Notes: a model not told the origin generated them from the letters alone. 29,556 bases of DNA from SKLM01 sp964450435 (GCA_964450435.1 CAYVCX010000035.1:1-29556); one strand, 5' to 3'. Counted from the first letter of the stretch, positions 7,073-14,554 are shown. Translations and numbers: made by a program.

Positions 7073-7516
7073 ATGAGCATCACAAACTTCAATCCTTGGC
7101 GCGAGGTGAGAACGCTGCGCGAAGCGATGGACGAGCTGTTGCAGGAGAGCTTCGTGCGGCCCGAACAGCGGCGACTGGAGCAGCAGCAGCGACGACTGCG
7201 TCTGCCGTTGGATGTCTACGTGACTCCGGAGGAGATCGTGATCGTCGCGTCGCTCCCCGGGTTGACCGCGGACGAAGTGGAAATCTCAATCGACGGTGAT
7301 CGGCTGACCATTCAGGGCGAGCTGAGACCGCCCCTGGAGAACGTCGACTATCTGTTCCAGGAGCGAGCGTATGGTCCCTTCTCCAGGACATTGGCCCTGA
7401 ACGTGCCGATCAATGCGGATGAGGCTGAGGCTGTCTTCGAGAATGGTGTGTTGACGCTGACTCTACCCAAAGCCGAGGAGAGCAAGCCAAGGACCATCGA
7501 GGTCAAGAGGAAGTAG
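7073..7516 (+). CDS. Hsp20 family small heat-shock protein, second tandem copy
   Basis: This 147-residue paralogue of the preceding gene has the same architecture: an amphipathic N-terminus (VRTLREAMDELLQESFVRPEQ), an alpha-crystallin domain from about 45, FENGVLTLTLPKAEESKP and a C-terminal IEV motif. The N-terminal arm differs in carrying a Gln/Arg-rich segment around residues 25-43 (RRLEQQQRRLR), which may change oligomer size or client choice. ATG 7073 follows AGGAGGTGG. The 42-bp gap to the first copy contains no terminator, so the two are probably co-transcribed. The divergence shows an old duplication rather than a recent one. Confidence 0.95.
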   Translation: MSITNFNPWREVRTLREAMDELLQESFVRPEQRRLEQQQRRLRLPLDVYVTPEEIVIVASLPGLTADEVEISIDGDRLTIQGELRPPLENVDYLFQERAYGPFSRTLALNVPINADEAEAVFENGVLTLTLPKAEESKPRTIEVKRK

Positions 7517-7535
7517 ATCTCATTAGGCCATCAAG

Positions 7536-7581
7536 TGAGAAAGTGAGGCAGGACCGAGACAGGTCCTGCCTCACTTTCTCA
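7536..7581. terminator. Large perfect hairpin between convergent genes, probable bidirectional terminator
   Basis: Two 20-bp arms, 7536-7555 and 7562-7581, are perfect reverse complements around a 6-nt loop (GAGACA). It begins 20 bp after the hsp20 stop. The right arm ends in TTTCTCA and there is no long T-run, so termination efficiency is uncertain. Its place between the hsp20 pair (plus) and the cold-shock gene (minus) fits a two-way terminator or a mRNA-stabilising 3' stem. Confidence 0.7.
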
Positions 7582-7653
7582 TACACCGCCTACCCAAGTG
7601 AGACTTGATGCCATCCGCGCAAGTAGTTGCGCTCCGCCCCCGTCCACCTAACT

Positions 7654-7674
7654 GCCCGGGCAGAGCGCCCGGGC
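7654..7674. repeat. GC-rich hairpin in the hsp20/cold-shock intergenic region
   Basis: GCCCGGGC (7654-7661) is repeated as its own complement at 7667-7674 around AGAGC. There is no T-run on either side. It lies about 150 bp beyond the stop of the minus-strand cold-shock gene. The rest of 7582-7823 shows no gene; the frame covering it on the plus strand is the shadow of the cold-shock gene. Confidence 0.6.
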
Positions 7675-7823
7675 GTCTGTCGGTTGCGACATGTGACCTT
7701 CCTGGCGGTGCTGTAGACGCGGCATCAGGGACCCGAAGGGCGCCGCGCGTCTCCAGGCCTGCTGACCCGCCCGGCCTGTCTCATCGCCCCACACCGCCTC
7801 GAACCCGAGTCCTGCCGCTGTTG

Positions 7824-8198
7824 TCAGTCGACCAGGGCCACCTTCGCCGCCTCGGGCCCCTTGTCGGATTCGGTTACTTCAAAGGTGACCGTGGCACCCT
7901 CTGTGAAATCCTTCTCGTCTCCCTCCACAATTGCGTTGCGGTGGAAGAAGATGTCTTCGCCGCTCCGCATCGTTATGAAACCATAGCGCTTCTTGGCCTC
8001 GTACCACTTCACGACACCCCGCTGCTCCCCCGATTCGAGTACCTTCTCCTTCTTCTTCCCCGGCTTCTCTCGACAATCCGGGCACAGACCGGGTTCCACC
8101 TCAAAACCCAGCTTGTCGAGCCGTCGCTGCTCCTCCACGGTGAAGATGAACTGCTTTCCACATTCCTCGCAGGTGGCCCACGTATCACGATAGGGCAT
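7824..8198 (-). CDS. Zinc-ribbon / cold-shock domain fusion protein
   Basis: The 124-residue protein combines an N-terminal zinc ribbon (ATCEECGKQFIFT ... GLCPDCR, two CxxC knuckles, residues about 8-40) with a C-terminal cold-shock domain (about 57-124). The latter has RNP1-like KKRYGFI and RNP2-like DIFFHRNAI, the single-strand nucleic-acid-binding surface, and the ending SDKGPEAAKVALVD. A Lys-rich linker (PGKKKEKVLE) joins the two. It probably acts as an RNA chaperone. The start at 8198 is chosen because AGGAGG lies 7 nt upstream and the zinc ribbon follows directly; longer in-frame starts lack such a site. The leader from the predicted start point is about 90 nt, as for many cold-shock mRNAs. 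Confidence 0.93.
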   Translation of the reverse strand: MPYRDTWATCEECGKQFIFTVEEQRRLDKLGFEVEPGLCPDCREKPGKKKEKVLESGEQRGVVKWYEAKKRYGFITMRSGEDIFFHRNAIVEGDEKDFTEGATVTFEVTESDKGPEAAKVALVD

Positions 8199-8319
8199 AC
8201 AAAACCTCCTCATCAAAGTCTGGCGCCGTAGAAACTGCCGAACGGGACTCCCAGAAACGCTCTCCCGACCGTCTCTTGCACTTACATGATACAATACTAC
8301 GTGGATGAAGAGGTTTTGT
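8199..8319 (-). repeat. 16-nt inverted repeat pairing the ribosome-binding site with the promoter region
   Basis: On the minus strand GATGAGGAGGTTTTGT (8214 to 8199) contains the ribosome-binding site of the cold-shock gene. On the plus strand GATGAAGAGGTTTTGT (8304-8319) is identical at 15 of 16 positions, giving an inverted repeat 89 bp apart. In a transcript covering both arms all 16 positions would pair (one G-U) and bury the ribosome-binding site. The upstream arm overlaps the predicted -35 and spacer, so the main transcript may not include it. Confidence 0.6.
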
Positions 8320-8322
8320 CAA
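8294..8322 (-). promoter_or_regulatory. Promoter of the cold-shock gene
   Basis: On the minus strand a consensus TTGACA (8322 to 8317) and TAGTAT (8299 to 8294) are 17 bp apart. Transcription should start near 8287, giving a leader of about 89 nt. Confidence 0.75.
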
Positions 8323-8792
8323 TCGGCAGTCTGCATTGGCCCACAGCTGCGGCCCGCAAAAGGATGAGCAGGGGCTGCTGCGAAGGGCCGAGAGGATGAA
8401 GGGCGACGCCGCGTCCCGGGCCAGGGTCAGCGGTAGGGACCCCGCAGGAGCAGCGACTCAGTGATCCTTATGGCTCTGGCTGCCCGCACGGATCGGGTGG
8501 TTGGTGCATCCTGCCAGTTCGCTTTTGCAAAATCCGACTGCCGCGGTAGAATCCATGAGTCTGGGGCGAGTGCGAGCGGTGAATGCCGACGCTGCCTTAT
8601 GTCCCGCTTGTCAGCGTGATTGGTGTTGATGCGGCAGTACAATGACCTGCCTGCAGCCCTGGGCGCGGGATGCGCTCTCGTCTTCGGTGAGGTCTATGGA
8701 TGAGCAGAGGACACGGCTCACCGCCACGGTTCGACCGAGTCTCGACCTGCCGTCTGCCCGGGATCAATGGTTGCACACTGAGGAGACAGAGA
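8323..8792. other. Non-coding stretch upstream of the APH-fold kinase
   Basis: I see no gene supported by a ribosome-binding site or family signature and no tRNA-like fold. TACAAT at 8638-8643 could be a -10 for the downstream kinase, but no matching -35 stands 16-18 bp before it. An in-frame upward extension of the kinase frame begins at 8700 and looks unlike the protein. Confidence 0.4.
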
Positions 8793-9830
8793 ATGCCAGT
8801 GGAAGCACACACCCTTCCCCCTCTCGAACCCCCGGCCGACGTGCCGGAGATCCAGCGTGGGAGCTGGCTGGGTCTGCCTGCCGAGGACCCGGTTTCCCGG
8901 TACGTAGCAGAGACCCTGTGGTGCCGTCCTAGAAGCCCGACGTCGTGGGAAATGGCGCGACTGTCCCACGCCGCCTACATCTACCGGGAGTCTTCGAGCG
9001 GGTGGGGAGTGGTCGCCAAATTCTACGGAGTCAAGGCAGGGTCTTCCGCTCACAGACACGCAGCTCGCGAGCTTGACTCCATCCGCCGGGTCGAAGCAGC
9101 CGGGGTGTCTGACGGATCTGGTCGGGCGGTCCGGCCCCTGGGGCTATGGCGCGGCATCCTCTTCCTTGAGTACGTCAGAGGTCTGAGGCTCGAAGATGTC
9201 ATCGCAGTCCGTCGAAGCTGTCCGGGAGGACTCGCTGACGCGCTTGTGAGCGCTGGCGAGTTCCTGAGCAGCCTTCACCGTCACAGTGTTCAGCCGGAGG
9301 TCAGGGCGGATTTTGAGTCGTCGGTGGGTTATATCCGCGGCGTGGTTGAGGAGCTGGCGAAGCACGGTGTGCTGCAGGACGATCCTATCGCTGCCGACGG
9401 GATAGCACGGTTGATCGACCGCTGGGCCGTTGCTCCGACCATGAAAGACTTCATCCCGAGTCTCGTCCACGGAGATACGACCACGACAAATTTCATCTTC
9501 CCCGAACAGGATGGGGTCGTCGTCGTTGACTGGGAGCGGCTGGGAACGGGCGACCCCGCCTTCGACCTGGGGCGCCTGATGGCCGAGATCACCCACAGCA
9601 TCAACCAGCATGGCGGGAGCGTGGCCGAGGCGAAACCCTTCGTGAATCACGTGGTGGATGCCTATCTGGGGGATTTGCCTGCAGAGTGGGATGGCGATGC
9701 TCTGGTCGACCGGGCCCGATTCTACAGGGCGTCCAGCACGCTGCGCATCGCCCGGAATGGATGGGTCTCGCGGCTCGACCGCACCGCGCTGGTGGTCCAG
9801 GCAATGGCCCTGCTGGCTCATCACCTCTAG
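8793..9830 (+). CDS. APH-fold (aminoglycoside-phosphotransferase-like) small-molecule kinase
   Basis: This 345-residue member of the APH/choline-kinase superfamily transfers phosphate from ATP to a small molecule that cannot be named from sequence. Visible residues are the likely ATP-binding Lys76 (VVAKFYG), Glu93, the catalytic loop SLVHGDTTTTNFIF (Asp228, Asn233) and the metal-binding VVVDWE (Asp246), followed by GDPAFDLGRLMAE, all in the right order. The ATG at 8793 follows AGGAG by 7 nt; the frame is open further upstream, but that part is arginine-rich and lacks a site. A histidine-phosphatase gene follows after 60 bp, suggesting a kinase/phosphatase pair on one metabolite. I do not call it a resistance gene, because family membership alone says nothing about the substrate. 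Confidence 0.88.
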   Translation: MPVEAHTLPPLEPPADVPEIQRGSWLGLPAEDPVSRYVAETLWCRPRSPTSWEMARLSHAAYIYRESSSGWGVVAKFYGVKAGSSAHRHAARELDSIRRVEAAGVSDGSGRAVRPLGLWRGILFLEYVRGLRLEDVIAVRRSCPGGLADALVSAGEFLSSLHRHSVQPEVRADFESSVGYIRGVVEELAKHGVLQDDPIAADGIARLIDRWAVAPTMKDFIPSLVHGDTTTTNFIFPEQDGVVVVDWERLGTGDPAFDLGRLMAEITHSINQHGGSVAEAKPFVNHVVDAYLGDLPAEWDGDALVDRARFYRASSTLRIARNGWVSRLDRTALVVQAMALLAHHL

Positions 9831-9890
9831 CCGCCTTCTGTTTCTTGACTGAATGAGACCGCCCCGTTGGGGAGATCTGGAGGGTCCGAC

Positions 9891-10547
9891 ATGGAACTCT
9901 ATCTGATACGGCACGCGCAGTCGACCAACCAAGTGGCGGACGACCCGAATGAACGAGCGCTCGACCCCCGGCTCACAGAACTCGGTGAGCGACAGGCAAC
10001 CTTCCTTGCTGAGTATTTGAGTGCCGGCAAGGAGCGTGACCCAGGGTCGGGGGACGCCATTGACTCTCTTATCTGCAGCCCGATGTGGCGTGCCTTGCAG
10101 ACGACTCGGCCGCTGGGTGAGGCGCTGGGCCTGACCCCTGAAGTGTGGGTGGACGTTCACGAGCAGGTGGGTGCGATGGAGGCCCATGCTGGTAGCACCC
10201 GGGACAGCATCCACCGTGCGTTCCCGAACTACGTGCTGCCCGATGCGGTTAGCCAGGAGGGCTGGTGGAATCAAGCGGAAGAGACACAATCCGCCTGCAT
10301 GGAGCGTGCGATCCGCGTGGGCGAGTGGCTTCTCGAGCGCGCCGGGTCCAGCGAGAAGCTGGCGATTGTCTCGCACGCCAGGTTTACCGACTCTCTTCTG
10401 AAAGCGCTTCTCGATCAGTTGCCGGGGCACGATCGCTGGTACCACCACTACAACACCGGCATCTCGAGGCTCGGTCTTGGGGGTCAGCGGTTGGACATTC
10501 GTTACTTGAATCGGGTCGACCACTTGCCCCAGGCCTTGGTTTCTTAA
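9891..10547 (+). CDS. Histidine phosphatase (phosphoglycerate-mutase-like) family protein
   Basis: The 218-residue protein begins MELYLIRHAQSTNQ, the RHG motif with nucleophile His8, then shows SPMWRALQTTRPLGEALG, an acidic proton-donor region (Glu within DVHEQVG) and a second catalytic His in VSHARFTDSLLKALL. These are hallmarks of cofactor-dependent mutase-like phosphatases, cytosolic enzymes acting on small phosphate esters or proteins. ATG 9891 follows GGAGGG by 6 nt; the frame extends 24 bp upstream without benefit. It lies 60 bp after the APH-fold kinase and 27 bp before the hemW relic. The substrate cannot be deduced. Confidence 0.92.
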   Translation: MELYLIRHAQSTNQVADDPNERALDPRLTELGERQATFLAEYLSAGKERDPGSGDAIDSLICSPMWRALQTTRPLGEALGLTPEVWVDVHEQVGAMEAHAGSTRDSIHRAFPNYVLPDAVSQEGWWNQAEETQSACMERAIRVGEWLLERAGSSEKLAIVSHARFTDSLLKALLDQLPGHDRWYHHYNTGISRLGLGGQRLDIRYLNRVDHLPQALVS

Positions 10548-10573
10548 CCCCGGCGGCTGAGTCGGGTGGGTCC

Positions 10574-11284
10574 GTGAATCGTAACTCCACTCCACCGGCG
10601 GCGCTCTACGTCCACGTGCCATTCTGCCGTAGCCGCTGCACCTACTGCGATTTCAACGCCTATGCGGCCCTGAGTGATCTCATGCCTGCATACGTGGACG
10701 CCTTGTGCCGACAGATCGATACGGTGGGCCTCCTCTGCCGATCGCCGACCGTGCCAACGATCTACGTCGGCGGCGGCACGCCCTCACCCCTCCCCACGTG
10801 GCAGAGGGCAGGAGAAAACACCTCTCTCGTCCTCCTGGTGGCCTATCTCCTATGTCCGGGCCTCCAGGCCCGAGACAACCGAGGAGATCAGCGCCTACGT
10901 GTGTCGGCACAATTTGCCCTGCTGGCGCAACGAACCGTGGCTGGGGGGGGGTGCCGGGGCACACTCCTGGTTTGGGGGACAGCGCTGGGTCAACACGTCA
11001 TATCCAGAGCAGTACGTGGACGCCTGGGACAGGGAGCAAGCCCGAGGCGCCCCACCTGTGCCCTGACCGACAGCGCTGAGAGTATCGACCGCAAACTGGA
11101 GATGGGAGAGACGATGATGCTCGGCCAGCGCCTGTCCGAGGGGGTGAGCAGTGACAGATTCCAGAGACGATTCGGAGAGCCGTTGAGGGACGCGTTCGGG
11201 ACCGAGCTGGTACATCTGCACCGGCTGGGTCTGCTGGCATGGGACGGATCGGTCGCTCGGCTGACCCAACGGGGACGACTCTAG
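10574..11284 (+). pseudogene. hemW: hemW-like radical SAM gene, internally deleted and frameshifted
   Basis: Fragments of HemW (coproporphyrinogen III oxidase-like radical SAM haem chaperone) are spread over two frames. From GTG 10574 one frame reads YVHVPFCRSRCTYCDFNAYA, with the intact CxxxCxxC cluster motif, then IYVGGGTPSPLPTWQ to about 10805. The family's central part, roughly 120-150 residues, is missing. Another frame then carries AYVCRHNLPCWRNEPWLGG with AGAHSWFGGQRWVNTSYPEQY (about 10890-11060) and stops. The original frame resumes with ESIDRKLEMGETMMLGQRL and continues to the family's C-terminus at 11284. A palindrome GGGCCTCCAGGCCC lies in the deleted joint. The bin or assembly could be at fault, but a deletion plus a frame change argues for real decay. 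Confidence 0.82.
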
Positions 11285-11313
11285 GGAAACCGTGTATTCG
11301 CGCGCCTCATCTG

Positions 11314-11976
11314 ATGGATGTGGACAGACGATTGTCTCTGCAAGTGGGGATTCTCTCCGATACTCACATCCCGTACCGTATGAAACGGCTGCCGAGAATC
11401 GTGCTCGGTGCTCTGGATGGCGTCGATGTGATTCTCCACGCCGGAGACGTCGACCTGCCATCCGCGCTGGAGCCGCTACGCGAGCTGGCGCCGGTACACG
11501 CAGTGCGCGGCAACCTTCATCTTCTAGATCTCTCCAGAGGGGCCCCTTCTCTGCCCCACCTGGTCGAACTCAATCTGGCTGGACGGCGGGTGTTGGTGAC
11601 GCACGGGCACGCGTTGAGTCCGGCGAGTCTCTGGTTCAAGGGGCAGCACCTGGTCCGCCGTCTGTTCGGATCGAGTGCCGAGGACTGCTTCAATGAGCAC
11701 GTCGCGAACCGCCTGGCGCGGCTCTTCCCAGGGGCGGACATCATTGCCTTCGGCCACACCCATCGGGCGTACGTGCGGTGGATGGGAGACACCTTGCTGA
11801 TCAACCCCGGTGCCGTCTCTCCGACACTGGGAGAGCGTCCCTCGGTGGCCCGCGTGCAGCTTGACGACGCCAGGTCCGAAGTCGCCGTCATCCCGCTCTC
11901 ATCCGTAGCAGTGCGTGAGGGAGAGAGTCGATCGCGTGTTGACCAAAGCCCGAACGAAACTATAATCCACCGGTGA
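11314..11976 (+). CDS. YfcE/MJ0936-like metallophosphoesterase
   Basis: This 220-residue calcineurin-like phosphoesterase, probably a cytosolic phosphodiesterase on small phosphodiesters, shows the metal-site motifs in order: LSDTHIP (Asp16, His18), HAGDVD (Asp45), VRGNLH (Asn67, where GNxD is usual), VTHGHAL and FGHTHRAY, then INPGAVSPTLGERPSVA typical of this subfamily. The ATG at 11314 places SDTHIP close to the N-terminus as in relatives; the frame is open to 11239, but that part overlaps the hemW relic. Its 3' end contains the promoter of the next gene. It lies 29 bp after the relic and may share its transcript. Confidence 0.9.
   Translation: MDVDRRLSLQVGILSDTHIPYRMKRLPRIVLGALDGVDVILHAGDVDLPSALEPLRELAPVHAVRGNLHLLDLSRGAPSLPHLVELNLAGRRVLVTHGHALSPASLWFKGQHLVRRLFGSSAEDCFNEHVANRLARLFPGADIIAFGHTHRAYVRWMGDTLLINPGAVSPTLGERPSVARVQLDDARSEVAVIPLSSVAVREGESRSRVDQSPNETIIHR
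11939..11966 (+). promoter_or_regulatory. Sigma70-type promoter of the threonine aldolase gene
   Basis: TTGACC (11939-11944) and a perfect TATAAT (11961-11966) are 16 bp apart. The promoter lies inside the last 40 bp of the metallophosphoesterase gene. The start point should be near 11973. Confidence 0.8.
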
Positions 11977-12020
11977 ATCCAATCATGCATCTCACCTGAC
12001 TACACCTTGGAGGCGATGGA

Positions 12021-13052
12021 ATGGAGATTGTAGATCTACGCAGCGACACTGTGACGAAGCCGACTCCCGCGATGCGAGAGGCGATGTACCGAGCCGAAGT
12101 CGGCGATGACGTGTACGGAGAGGATCCGACCGTCAACGAATTGGAGAGATTGGCCGCCGACCGGCTGGGGAAGGAAGCCGCGCTTCTTGTCGCGAGCGGT
12201 ACGATGGGGAACCTCGTGGCACTGTTGACCCACTGCCGGCGCGGCGACGAGGTGATTTTGGGCGATCAGAGCCACACCTTTCTCTTCGAACAAGGTGGCA
12301 TGGCGGCCCTGGGGGGCATCACGCCCTACCCCGTGCCGAACCAACCTGACGGGACGTTGCCGCTGCTCGAGATTGAAGACGCAATCCGCGCTGACAACCC
12401 ACACTTCCCGGTCACGCGGCTCGTGTGCCTGGAGAACACCCACAATATGTGCAACGGCACGCCGCTTTCGACAAAGTACGTGGCAGACGTAGCGGAACTG
12501 GCACGCGCGCATGGTTTGAAGCTCCATCTGGATGGGGCCCGCGTCTTCAACGCGGCCGCTGCCCTGGACACGGACGTCAAGGACATCGTCCGGGAGGTGG
12601 ACTCCGTGATGTTCTGCCTCTCCAAGGGATTGTCCGCGCCGGTGGGCTCAATGCTGTGTGGCAGCTCCGACTTCATCGTCGAAGCGCGGCGGGCGCGCAA
12701 AGTCTTGGGCGGCGGGATGCGCCAGGCTGGAGTTATCGCCGCCGCGGGCATCGTCGCGCTGAGGCGGATGACTGGTCGACTGGTCCGAGATCACATTCGG
12801 GCGAAACACCTGGCCGAGGCCTTGGCAGAGCTCCGGGGCATAGAGGTTTCCCCGGTGACGACGAACATCCTGTACTTCCAGATCACTGAACAGGCCTCGA
12901 GATCACCGGAGGAGATACAGTCGGAACTGGCCACGCGGGGCGTGCTGGTGAACAGCCGGGGAGGGGGACGGTTCCGCGCCGTAACGCATTGCGGGATCGA
13001 CGACACCGACATCGAGAATGCCATCCAGGCGATGCAGGAAGTCATCGTCTAG
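12021..13052 (+). CDS. ltaE: Low-specificity L-threonine aldolase
   Basis: This PLP enzyme (343 residues, normal family length) cleaves L-threonine or L-allo-threonine to glycine and acetaldehyde in the cytosol. It starts VDLRSDTVTKPTPAMREAM, the family's typical N-terminus, and contains VGDDVYGEDPTVNELE, His85 in GDQSHTF (ring stacking on PLP), ENTHN, HLDGARVFNA (Asp171, pyridine nitrogen) and the Schiff-base Lys202 in FCLSKGLSAPVGS. ATG 12021 follows TTGGAGG by 7 nt. It has its own promoter and no partner gene downstream, so it is probably monocistronic. Confidence 0.95.
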   Translation: MEIVDLRSDTVTKPTPAMREAMYRAEVGDDVYGEDPTVNELERLAADRLGKEAALLVASGTMGNLVALLTHCRRGDEVILGDQSHTFLFEQGGMAALGGITPYPVPNQPDGTLPLLEIEDAIRADNPHFPVTRLVCLENTHNMCNGTPLSTKYVADVAELARAHGLKLHLDGARVFNAAAALDTDVKDIVREVDSVMFCLSKGLSAPVGSMLCGSSDFIVEARRARKVLGGGMRQAGVIAAAGIVALRRMTGRLVRDHIRAKHLAEALAELRGIEVSPVTTNILYFQITEQASRSPEEIQSELATRGVLVNSRGGGRFRAVTHCGIDDTDIENAIQAMQEVIV

Positions 13053-13367
13053 GCCGGTATGCGCGGGCAGCAAGGAGATGATACGCCACCTATTCTGAGT
13101 TCAGGGAGCAGTTTGGGTGCACTGCTCGGCCTGCAGCGGATGTAGCAGCGCTGCGAATGGTCGCCTGCCGCCCAACGTATCTGATCGTGATGCCTGCGAG
13201 GGTCCGTCATTCGTGCCGTCAGCGATTCCGTTGAATCTGGGCCGTGGGTCTGTGCACGAGTTGTGCATCACAGGCAGTCCAGCCTTGCGCTGAAGCTGTG
13301 ACGAAACGACTGTGCATCCCGGATTCTGGCCCACAGTCAGGTCAGCGCCTGCGATCCCACTGACCCG
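13053..13367. other. Intergenic stretch between convergent genes
   Basis: No gene is supported here. A 7-bp stem GAGCAGT/ACTGCTC (13106-13112 with 13121-13127, 8-nt loop), 54 nt after the aldolase stop, may be a weak terminator, but it has no T-run. The remaining sequence shows no RNA gene or repeat array. Confidence 0.45.
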
Positions 13368-13919
13368 CTAAGGAATACACAGGGTCTGACTGGCGTAGAT
13401 GAGATTCAGATTGCTGATCCCATTCGCTTCAGCGATCGCATACATGCTCACCCCATAGCGCAGCGAGATGCGAAAGAGGTTCTCTCCCCGCGCCACAGGA
13501 TGAAGCCAGCGGCAGCCCGTGGGCGGGTCCACCGGGGATTCGGGGGCATCGCTGAATTGGGGCGCGCAGATCGGGCCCGAAGGTAGCGTCTGCGGCACGT
13601 CAGGGATTGCCAGAACCAACCCGGGGAGAATCACGTTGGGAGTCATCACACCGTTTGCGTCGGCAATGGCCATCGGATCAACTCCATAGGCACGCGCAAT
13701 ACAGTACAGCGTCTCTCCTTGACGCACGGTGTGATAGCCAAGGATGGTCACGGGAGACTCAGCCGACGGAGCGGGCTGACTCGGTATCCCCGTCGGACTC
13801 TCTGAGGCACTGGATGGGGCGGGGGACCAAGCGAGGACGGGGCTGGCAGGGATCAGACAGACCATGAGGACGGCTAGACTGATCCAGCGTCGGGGCAGCT
13901 TCTTCAGGCTTGCTTCCAT
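13368..13919 (-). CDS. Secreted protein with two LysM domains
   Basis: The 183-residue exported protein has an N-terminal signal peptide (KKLPRRW, then ISLAVLMVCLIPASPVLAW with likely cleavage after VLA), a Ser/Pro-rich linker, and two LysM domains: YHTVRQGETLYCIARAYG to VLAIP (about 63-105) and LHPVARGENLFRISLRYG to TLCIP at the C-terminus. LysM binds N-acetylglucosamine polymers such as peptidoglycan. No hydrolase domain is attached, so it is probably a cell-wall-binding accessory. There are four cysteines, two per LysM neighbourhood, possibly disulfide-bonded outside the cell. I chose ATG 13919 because AGGAGGGTG lies just upstream; the frame extends 18 bp further, to a TTG that overlaps that site. 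Confidence 0.9.
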   Translation of the reverse strand: MEASLKKLPRRWISLAVLMVCLIPASPVLAWSPAPSSASESPTGIPSQPAPSAESPVTILGYHTVRQGETLYCIARAYGVDPMAIADANGVMTPNVILPGLVLAIPDVPQTLPSGPICAPQFSDAPESPVDPPTGCRWLHPVARGENLFRISLRYGVSMYAIAEANGISNLNLIYASQTLCIP

Positions 13920-14180
13920 CTCACCCTCCTGATCCAACGACTTGAACCGGACGACGCACCTGCCTGTGCCCTCTCCGGACGGACCGGACGAGACTCACCA
14001 CCCCCGATTCATCCAGCAGCCGACAGGCCCAAAGCCCTGATGACGACAACGATTTCCGCGATTTGCGCTTCTAGTCCGGGGACTGGGTCAGATCACAAGC
14101 CCCGCACACTGGAGAGCCTCCTCGTCAAGGAGCCAGCCTTTCATCAACCCCCTGAATAGGAGAGGACTGACATCTCTGAT
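13920..14180 (-). other. Long 5' leader of the LysM gene
   Basis: If transcription starts at the promoter 14187-14215 (near 14180), the LysM mRNA has a leader of about 260 nt. I looked for c-di-AMP, c-di-GMP and other riboswitch signatures and recognised none. Short complementary stretches are present, but there is no clear terminator hairpin with T-run before the ATG. Nothing coding is seen on either strand. Confidence 0.35.
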
Positions 14181-14186
14181 GCTCGA

Positions 14187-14215
14187 ATTCTAGCCCACCA
14201 AGAATTTCGTGTCAA
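14187..14215 (-). promoter_or_regulatory. Promoter of the LysM gene
   Basis: On the minus strand TTGACA (14215 to 14210) and TAGAAT (14192 to 14187) are 17 bp apart, close to consensus. It is the only good match upstream of the LysM gene. The span 14216-14431 holds no recognisable gene. Confidence 0.75.
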
Positions 14216-14431
14216 GCGCCGCCTGCGCAGCGGACGTCACACTGGAAGGGCGAGCCTACCAGGTCAGAACCAGCATCCGAGCAAAACGGGTCGGGTATCG
14301 ATTGGGTGGGCAGCCCTTGTCATTCTCGGACAGGCACCGCGAGTCTCCAACAACCTGCGGCAGCGCCGAAGCTCGCGCCAGCCACGTCGGCGCGGGCACG
14401 GGGTGCGGCACCACCTCGGCCGACACCTCAA

Positions 14432-14460
14432 TTGACAACCACCGCTGCGCGTGTTATACT
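14432..14460 (+). promoter_or_regulatory. Promoter of tRNA-Lys
   Basis: TTGACA (14432-14437) and TATACT (14455-14460) are 17 bp apart. The start point near 14467 is only a few bases before the mature tRNA at 14470, so almost no 5' leader needs removal. Confidence 0.88.
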
Positions 14461-14469
14461 GCTGGTCGT

Positions 14470-14542
14470 GGGCCGTTAGCTCAGCTGGTAGAGCAGGGGC
14501 CTTTTAAGCCCAGGGTCGCGGGTTCGAGTCCTGCACGGCCCA
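14470..14542 (+). tRNA. tRNA-Lys (anticodon UUU)
   Basis: This 73-nt cloverleaf has a perfect 7-bp acceptor stem (GGGCCGT with ACGGCCC) and discriminator A, D stem GCTC/GAGC, anticodon loop CTTTTAA giving UUU, and T arm GCGGG-TTCGAGT-CCTGC. The first pair of the anticodon stem (27-43) is a G-A mismatch, a minor oddity. The 3' CCA is not encoded and must be added. It stands alone with its own promoter and a downstream terminator. Confidence 0.96.
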
Positions 14543-14554
14543 TGTTTGTTGGAG

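Noticed and set aside
7605..8231. Open frame of 208 codons on the plus strand
   Set aside because: It covers the intergenic hairpin and the antisense of the cold-shock gene and has no recognisable domain.
9144..10622. Open frame of 492 codons on the minus strand
   Set aside because: It lies opposite the APH-fold kinase and histidine phosphatase, which have clear motifs and ribosome-binding sites; the minus frame has no family signature.
10941..10951. Run of nine G as a programmed frameshift site in the hemW relic
   Set aside because: The frame carrying the conserved HemW residues reads smoothly through the run; the frame changes occur elsewhere, and a central deletion is also present.
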